Positions 1 through 4,480 of a stretch of 7,285 bases of DNA are shown here, in pieces. The first letter of the stretch is position 1; each line of letters starts with the position of its first letter. Position numbers and translations under genes: made by a program. Source of the stretch: an uncultured Spirochaetaceae bacterium (GTDB taxonomy: Bacteria > Spirochaetota > Spirochaetia > Treponematales > UBA12059); contig CALKWG010000500.1 of assembly GCA_938004315.1 (NCBI GenBank), positions 1 through 7,285 of the forward strand, in the 5' to 3' direction. The notes under the pieces are model-generated. The model was given only the letters and a program-made list of their open reading frames with translations. It ran no database searches and was not told where the DNA came from.

Positions 1-47
1 GATATCGTATTCGGTGACTGGAGTTCAGACGTGTGCTCTTCCGATCT
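1..47 (+). other. Illumina adapter remnant (not genomic)
   Basis: Bases 14-47 match the Illumina TruSeq read-2 adapter exactly, from GTGACTGGAGTTC to the terminal CTCTTCCGATCT. Bases 1-3 (GAT) fit the end of the P7 flow-cell sequence, and bases 4-13 (ATCGTATTCG) sit where a 10-nt i7 index would be. This stretch is library artefact left at a contig end, and genomic sequence begins at about base 48. Any reading frame entering it is meaningless. Confidence 0.97.
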
Positions 48-81
48 CGGGCCGGCTTGGTCGTCTTGGCGGGCACGGCTA

Positions 82-2040
82 TCAGAGCCCGAGGGCGGGG
101 TCGATCTTCGCCCGCGTCACCGAGAGGATCTCCGCCGTACGGACGCGCACCAGGCGCAGGTTGAGCTCGTAGTCACCGTCGCGCCTATAGAGGCTGCCGG
201 TCACCAGGAGCTCCGCGCCGAGCAGGGCGCCGAGCCTGGCGGCGCCGTCGGGCTCGACCAGGCCCGAGAGCTGGAGCTCCAGCTCCTCCAGGAGCCGCTG
301 CAGGTCGCGCCGTTCCACGGTCTTGAAGCGCGGCGGGGTCATCGACGTCGCCGCGCCCAGAAGCCGCTCGCCGAAATATTCGGCCTGCAGGGCCAGGCCC
401 TCGCCCATAGGCGCGAGGGGGGCCGTCGCCAGCGTCGCCGTCGGGTCGATCTTATACGGCGCGTAGTCCAGGAGGTTTCCCAAAGCCTGCGAGAACAGCT
501 TATCGAGGGTCTGGTCCCGGGTCTCGCCGTCGACCTTGTCGGCGCTGTAGTACGGGTCGCCGAGCTCGGGCGGCCTATCGGACTGGTGGGCCAGCTCCTC
601 CCGTACGAAGCGGATGATGATGGCCTCGAGCTTGTCGGTTACGTAATTATCGCCCGTATGATGGCTTACCGATCCCGGCGCGCCGCCCTCCGATTCGCCG
701 GTCTCTCCGTATGTTAAGAATATATACTTGGCATCGGTGAGCTGCGAAATCTGGCGCAGGACGTACTCGCCCTCCAGCGGCAGGCCTCCGGTCCCCACGG
801 TGTAGAACTTGACGCCGGCCTTCCTCGCCCGCAAGGCAGCCTCGATATAGCCGTAGCCGTCTTCATAATCCAGCTGGGCGTCGGCGTCGGTGATGACGAA
901 GGCCAAGCGCAGCCCCTCGGGGCGCCAGGCCATGCCGTCGACGGCGTCGCGGAGCGCCGCCTCGAGATCCTCGGGCCGGTCGCCGCCGCCCGAGGCGTAG
1001 ACGCCCTGCAAGGAGCGTTGGAAGGCCTCTAGATCGTCGGTAAAGGGCACGACTTTGGTGCGGTACTCGTCCTCGAGGTCTTTGTAGAGCACCATGCCCA
1101 GCCGTACGTCCGGGCGGGGGCTGAAGGCCGCGGCGTTCGCGTAGATGATCTCTATCGTCGCCCTCAGGCGCTCGATCTCCTCGCCCATGGAGCCGGTCGT
1201 ATCCATGACGAAGAGCAGGTCTAGGGGCGCCGGAGACGGTAGCGCCCGGCTCAGCCTGAGCCTGAGCTCGGTCGCGCGCGGGCCGTCCCTGCGTAGGACG
1301 GCCGAGGCCGAGGCCCCGCGATAGCGCGCCGTCAGCTCGAAGGCGGCGTCGGCGCCGAAGGCCCCGCCCGCGGCCTCGAGCGCCTTGGGGTAGAACCTGA
1401 ACGTCCCGTCGGCGTAGCTCAAGCCGGCGTCGATCTCCCGGCCGGCGAGTCGGACGCTGACCGCGGCGTTGGCGACGGGCCTACCCCGCTCGTCCAGGAC
1501 GCGGACGCCGAGGCGCTCCGAGAGGTCGTAGGGCCGGTGGGGCACCTGGGCGTACTTGGCGAGGAAGTTCAAGAAGTAGTTGAACTGGGCGTTGTCGTCG
1601 GAATAGCCGGCCCTGAGCCCCGAGGCGAGCGGCGGCGCGGACGGGCGGGCGCTACCGGGCCTGCCGCCGGGATAGGCCGGCGCCGGGGCGGCCGGGCCGG
1701 TGAAGGCCTCGCCGCGTATCGAGGGCGATCGCTCTACCAGCTTGAGCTCGGCGGGCGACTCGATCGGTTCGCCGTCGGGCGCGAGGTCCTCGAGCTTCGC
1801 GGGGCCCTCGATAGGGGCTTCGACGAGCTCGGGCGAGTCTTTAGGGGCGGGCGGCGTCTCCGGATCGCTCGGCGCCGTTAGCTCGCTCAGCGTTTCGCTC
1901 GGCGTTTCGCCGGGCGTTTCGCCGGGCGTTTCGCCGGGCGTTCCGCCATCGATCGAAGGCAAGCCGGAGCAAGCGGCGAGGGAGGCGATTATGACCAGGC
2001 AAAGAGCCCCGACGTGGGCGCGGATCCGAAGGCTCGCCAT
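82..2040 (-). CDS. Lipoprotein with VWA domain and C-terminal CsgG/FlgO-like domain
   Basis: A 652-residue envelope lipoprotein. The N-terminus has basic residues, a hydrophobic core and the lipobox LAAC, with Cys24 as the predicted lipidated residue. Residues 33-135 are a Pro/Glu/Thr/Ala-rich linker that begins with GETP repeats. Residues 147-175 (DDNAQFNYFLNFLAKY) lead into an Ig-like or carboxypeptidase-regulatory-like beta module (about 178-265). A VWA domain follows at about 272-480, with the metal site DTTGSM at 280-285, the GGGDRPED loop at 351-358 and the FVITDAD strand at 381-387, so the site looks intact. Residues 505-650 resemble the CsgG/FlgO/LpoB-like fold of envelope lipoproteins (VERRDLQRLL, LLGAELLVTGSLYRR). 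The start has an AGGGG Shine-Dalgarno (2048-2052) seven bases upstream, and the gene begins three bases after the preceding stop, so it is co-transcribed and probably translationally coupled. The ligand is unknown; a surface or periplasmic adhesion or assembly role is inferred. Confidence 0.9.
   Translation of the reverse strand: MASLRIRAHVGALCLVIIASLAACSGLPSIDGGTPGETPGETPGETPSETLSELTAPSDPETPPAPKDSPELVEAPIEGPAKLEDLAPDGEPIESPAELKLVERSPSIRGEAFTGPAAPAPAYPGGRPGSARPSAPPLASGLRAGYSDDNAQFNYFLNFLAKYAQVPHRPYDLSERLGVRVLDERGRPVANAAVSVRLAGREIDAGLSYADGTFRFYPKALEAAGGAFGADAAFELTARYRGASASAVLRRDGPRATELRLRLSRALPSPAPLDLLFVMDTTGSMGEEIERLRATIEIIYANAAAFSPRPDVRLGMVLYKDLEDEYRTKVVPFTDDLEAFQRSLQGVYASGGGDRPEDLEAALRDAVDGMAWRPEGLRLAFVITDADAQLDYEDGYGYIEAALRARKAGVKFYTVGTGGLPLEGEYVLRQISQLTDAKYIFLTYGETGESEGGAPGSVSHHTGDNYVTDKLEAIIIRFVREELAHQSDRPPELGDPYYSADKVDGETRDQTLDKLFSQALGNLLDYAPYKIDPTATLATAPLAPMGEGLALQAEYFGERLLGAATSMTPPRFKTVERRDLQRLLEELELQLSGLVEPDGAARLGALLGAELLVTGSLYRRDGDYELNLRLVRVRTAEILSVTRAKIDPALGL
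1889..1948 (-). repeat. Five tandem 12-bp units encoding (G/S)ETP repeats
   Basis: On the plus strand the unit GGCGTTTCGCCG occurs exactly at 1901-1912, 1913-1924 and 1925-1936, with diverged copies at 1889-1900 and 1937-1948. The unit is a multiple of three, so gain or loss of copies keeps the frame. In the lipoprotein it encodes the GETP-type linker just after the lipidated cysteine, a place where length changes should be tolerated. Confidence 0.9.
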
Positions 2041-2043
2041 CGT

Positions 2044-2751
2044 CTAGCCCCTGACGACGCGGCCGAGGCCCGTGATCCTCTGCTTCACCGTCGGCTCGCC
2101 ATGGTAGGTCACGGTGCCCATGCCGCTGATGACGGCGTCGAGGTTCCGGGAAACGGAGAGCTCCGCCGAGCCGGTGCCGCTGATGGTGACGCGGGCGCTC
2201 TGGATCTTGAGCGAGCGCGCCGAGATGGAGCCGGCGCCGGATATGACGGCGCCGCAGTCGCGGGCGACGCCCGCCAGCCTCAGGGTCCCGGTACCCGATA
2301 CCGAGACGGCGAGCTTATCCACGTCCAGCTCTGCGTCGATCTCTCCGGCGCCGGAGATATCGATATCGAAGGCGCGGCCCTTGAAGCCGCCCCCGACGCG
2401 AATCGAACCCGCGCCTCGCAGGGCGGCGCTCGAGAGCGAGGGCATGACTATCCTGACCTTGAGCTTGGTCGGCCCCTGCACGGAGGCGCCGGGCTTGAAG
2501 CCGAGCACGAGCATGCCGTTGACGACCCTCGGGTCGTAGAGCTCATGCAGATTCTCGTCGAGCGTGACTATTACCGCGAACGCGCGGCCGAATTCGACGC
2601 TGACCTCCTCGACCGAGGTCGATATGACGCCGGTGAAGCCCGAAAGCGCGTATGATCGATCTACCACGGTACCGTTCCCGCGAACGCTGAGCGCCGAAGC
2701 CCCGGCCGCCACTAAGGACGCGGCGGCGACTATCGCGAACGCCTTTTTCAT
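2044..2751 (-). CDS. Secreted DUF2807 / GIN-domain repeat protein
   Basis: A 235-residue exported protein. A classical signal peptide (MKKAFAIVAAASLVAAGASA) predicts cleavage after Ala20. The mature part matches the DUF2807 pattern (putative autotransporter adhesin head, GIN domain): an opening VRGNGTVVDRSYALSGFTGV, then a solenoid of glycine-centred turns. The turns are RGAGSI (112), SGAGEI (133), SGTGTL (152), SGAGSI (171), SGTGSA (191), SGMGTV (209) and TGLGRV (227), spaced 18-21 residues apart as expected for right-handed beta-helix rungs. The family is common in envelopes but its function is poorly known, so an adhesive or structural role is only inferred. The start is supported by AAGGAG seven bases upstream. 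It is the first gene of the leftward operon; its stop lies three bases before the VWA lipoprotein start. Confidence 0.9.
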   Translation of the reverse strand: MKKAFAIVAAASLVAAGASALSVRGNGTVVDRSYALSGFTGVISTSVEEVSVEFGRAFAVIVTLDENLHELYDPRVVNGMLVLGFKPGASVQGPTKLKVRIVMPSLSSAALRGAGSIRVGGGFKGRAFDIDISGAGEIDAELDVDKLAVSVSGTGTLRLAGVARDCGAVISGAGSISARSLKIQSARVTISGTGSAELSVSRNLDAVISGMGTVTYHGEPTVKQRITGLGRVVRG

Positions 2752-2757
2752 GATCTG

Positions 2758-2763
2758 CTCCTT
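2758..2763 (-). promoter_or_regulatory. Ribosome binding site of the DUF2807 gene
   Basis: The minus strand reads AAGGAG followed by six bases (CAGATC) and ATG. This strong Shine-Dalgarno fixes the start at 2751 and indicates that the first gene of the leftward operon is well translated. Confidence 0.85.
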
Positions 2764-2792
2764 CCGCCGCGCCTACCTAGGCCGCGGTCGAC

Positions 2793-2814
2793 GCGTCCGC
2801 CTTCGGCGCGACGC
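2793..2814 (-). promoter_or_regulatory. Possible 5'-leader hairpin of the leftward transcript
   Basis: In the minus-strand transcript the leader can fold as GCGUC-(G bulge)-CGCC-GAA-GGCG-GACGC: nine G/C-rich or Watson-Crick pairs around a three-base loop. It lies between the predicted start of transcription (about 2827) and the Shine-Dalgarno (2758-2763). It could stabilise the message or affect ribosome loading. No aptamer-like structure is recognised, and hairpins are frequent in GC-rich DNA, so function is uncertain. Confidence 0.4.
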
Positions 2815-2828
2815 CTCGTAATTAGTCG

Positions 2829-2847
2829 TTAAAACTATACGTTTTAA
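2829..2847. promoter_or_regulatory. Perfect inverted repeat, candidate operator
   Basis: TTAAAAC (2829-2835), TATAC (2836-2840) and GTTTTAA (2841-2847) form a 7-bp perfect inverted repeat around a 5-base centre. It covers the leftward -10 box and directly abuts the rightward -35 box at 2848. A dimeric regulator bound here could act on both promoters. No regulator gene is visible in the window, and no known operator consensus is recognised. Confidence 0.5.
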
Positions 2848-2862
2848 TTGCGAAAGCGGCAA
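2834..2862 (-). promoter_or_regulatory. Sigma70-type promoter of the leftward operon
   Basis: On the minus strand there is a -35 element TTGCCG (2857-2862, 4 of 6 consensus), a 17-base spacer, and a -10 element TATAGT (2834-2839, 5 of 6). The predicted transcript starts near 2827, leaving a leader of about 75 bases before the DUF2807 start. The element lies in the only AT-rich stretch of the region and interlocks with the opposite promoter. Confidence 0.6.
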
Positions 2863-2876
2863 CAAAAACCTATAAT
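2848..2876 (+). promoter_or_regulatory. Sigma70-type promoter of the rightward operon
   Basis: A -35 element TTGCGA (2848-2853, 4 of 6 consensus), a 17-base spacer, and a perfect -10 TATAAT (2871-2876). Transcription is predicted to begin near 2883, giving a leader of about 44 bases before the nucleotidase-like gene. Its -35 box lies inside the spacer of the leftward promoter, so the two polymerase footprints overlap. Confidence 0.7.
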
Positions 2877-2915
2877 CGAGCGCATATATAAACATCAAAG
2901 AATACCGCCACGCCT

Positions 2916-2921
2916 AGGAGG
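2916..2921 (+). promoter_or_regulatory. Ribosome binding site of the nucleotidase-like gene
   Basis: A full-consensus AGGAGG lies five bases upstream of the ATG at 2927. It decides this start over the internal ATG at 2963, which has no comparable site and would remove part of the signal peptide. Confidence 0.9.
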
Positions 2922-2926
2922 TTCGA

Positions 2927-4474
2927 ATGGCCAGGCCCACCCGTTCAACCGCCGCGGCCGCCATGTTCGCGGCATCGGCTTTATTTTCGTTTTTTTCGTG
3001 CGCAGCGCCGGCGAAAGTCTCGGTCGTCCACGTTAACTCGCTCCGTGGGCAAATCTGGCCCGCAAAACAGGGGGAGGTCTTACGCGGCGGCTTCTCGCTC
3101 CTATCGAGCGCGGTTAAGGACCTGGGATCGAGCTCGGACGGCAGGCAGATCGCGGTCGGCGTCTATAACAGCCTGCACGGCAGCGCCGAGGCATTCTTCA
3201 CCGAGGGGCGCGCGGTCATCGACCTCATGAACGCCGTCGGCTTCGACGCCTTGGTCCTCGGCCCGCGGGATTTCTACTTCGGGCAGGAAGCCCTGGCCCG
3301 GCTGGCGAAGGCGGCGGATTTCCCTTTCCTAGCCGCCAACCTACGCGGGCCCGACGGCGCGATTCCGAGCTTCGCCAAGTCGTACTATTACGACCCGAAA
3401 AGCAAGACGGGGCTCGTCGGGCTAGCGCCTCGGCAGCTCCTCGCGCAAAACTTGGAGAAGGACGTACGGGGCCTCGCGCTGGCCGACGACGTGGTCGCGG
3501 CCAAGGCGGCCGTCGCCGAGCTTAAGAAGCTCGGGGCCAAGAGGATAGGCCTCTTCGCCGGCGGCGTAGCCTGGGGCGCTCCGGAAGGCTCGCCGGCAGA
3601 GGCGGAGGCCCTCGCCCTCCTCGCCATCGAGGGAATCGACCAATTCTATTTCGGCTCGCCCTCTCCGGACCTGCCCGACGGCGTATTCGTGTCGGGCGGC
3701 CGCGCGGTGCTGCGCCAATCGGGCGCGCGCTATACCAACGGCTACATGGTCGCGCGCACGAGCTTCGCCCCGTCGCCCGAGGGCGTCGAGTTCGAAAGCT
3801 CCGCCGTCGAATCGTCGCGCCATCAACCCGATCCCGCGCTGACGGCCTTGCTATCGTCTATCGAGGAGGCCATAGCCGCCGCCATGGGCGACGTCGTGGC
3901 CGAGGCCGCGGAGGACCTGAACCTCGATTTCGACGGCGAATGCGCCATGGGCAACCTCGTCACCGACGTCTTCCGCTCCTTCTCCGGCGCCGAAGTCTTC
4001 GCGCTTAACTCTGGTAAGATACGGCGGGCGCTATCCGCCGGCCCGATCACCAGGAAGGACGTCTACGACGTCCTTCCCTTCGGCGGGAACCTCGTGCTCA
4101 CGGCTATGAACGGCCGGCAGCTCCTGGCGCTCTTGAACAAGGGCTGCGAGTTCGCCGGCAAGCCTCAACTCGGCAGGGGCTTCCTGCAGGTCTCGGGCCT
4201 GCGTTTCAGCTGGGATCCCGACGGCCCCGCCATGGCCAAGGTGCGGCCCGAGAGCGTCCTCGTCGGCGGCGACCCGCTCGACCTTGAAAGGGTCTATTCG
4301 GTCGCGACCGAAGCGTACATTTTCGGCGGGGGCGACGGCTACGACATCTTCGCCGCCGAGGCCCTGCCGAGGCTGCGCTTCTTCGACGAATCGATCCTGA
4401 CCGTACTCGAAGAGGCGCTCCGCTCCATGAAGATCGTGCCGCGGCCCGTCGACGGCCGGATCACCAAGCTATAG
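2927..4474 (+). CDS. UshA/5'-nucleotidase-family lipoprotein, predicted catalytically dead
   Basis: A 515-residue exported protein with a signal sequence ending FSFFSC. Cys25 is a plausible lipidation site, although Phe at -3 is atypical. Residues 31-285 follow the calcineurin-like metallophosphatase half of 5'-nucleotidases, and 315-513 the 5'-nucleotidase C-terminal domain. Family motifs align clearly but are altered. The ND-x-HG motif reads NSLRG (Ser38, Arg40), the bridging Asp is Asn81 in NSLHGS, and GNHEFD reads GPRDFY (112-117). The LSHLG His is Ala211, and GGHSH reads FGSPS (Ser244, Ser246). All metal ligands and the catalytic His/Asp pair are therefore replaced. The C-terminal half keeps GNLVTD (342-347), NSGKIR, ITRKDVYDVLPFG (374-386) and the GGGDGY signature, including the aromatic pair expected to stack a nucleobase (Phe385, Tyr464). 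It likely binds, but does not cleave, a nucleotide-like ligand (inference). It is first in an operon with the signalling protein downstream. Confidence 0.88.
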   Translation: MARPTRSTAAAAMFAASALFSFFSCAAPAKVSVVHVNSLRGQIWPAKQGEVLRGGFSLLSSAVKDLGSSSDGRQIAVGVYNSLHGSAEAFFTEGRAVIDLMNAVGFDALVLGPRDFYFGQEALARLAKAADFPFLAANLRGPDGAIPSFAKSYYYDPKSKTGLVGLAPRQLLAQNLEKDVRGLALADDVVAAKAAVAELKKLGAKRIGLFAGGVAWGAPEGSPAEAEALALLAIEGIDQFYFGSPSPDLPDGVFVSGGRAVLRQSGARYTNGYMVARTSFAPSPEGVEFESSAVESSRHQPDPALTALLSSIEEAIAAAMGDVVAEAAEDLNLDFDGECAMGNLVTDVFRSFSGAEVFALNSGKIRRALSAGPITRKDVYDVLPFGGNLVLTAMNGRQLLALLNKGCEFAGKPQLGRGFLQVSGLRFSWDPDGPAMAKVRPESVLVGGDPLDLERVYSVATEAYIFGGGDGYDIFAAEALPRLRFFDESILTVLEEALRSMKIVPRPVDGRITKL

Positions 4475-4477
4475 GGG
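4473..4477 (+). promoter_or_regulatory. Ribosome binding site overlapping the upstream stop codon
   Basis: AGGGG overlaps the TAG stop of the nucleotidase-like gene (4472-4474) and lies only three bases before the ATG at 4481. The spacing is short, which suggests translational coupling. No alternative start exists upstream because the in-frame codon at 4472 is the stop; the next in-frame ATG (4568) would cut into the first membrane helix. Confidence 0.6.
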
Positions 4478-4480
4478 CTT

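Noticed and set aside
71..90. Possible terminator hairpin after the leftward operon
   Set aside because: Only a short GGCT/AGCC or GGGC/GCCC pairing spans the stop codon, with no T-tract on the minus strand, and genomic sequence ends at about base 48, so the true terminator may be missing.
31..717. Plus-strand open frame of 228 codons
   Set aside because: It starts inside the sequencing adapter and lies antisense to the VWA/CsgG-like lipoprotein; its composition (Arg, Gly and Glu rich) is typical of a GC-rich shadow frame.
2014..2655. Plus-strand open frames opposite the DUF2807 gene
   Set aside because: The minus-strand frame has a signal peptide, a strong ribosome site and periodic family repeats; the plus frames show none of these.
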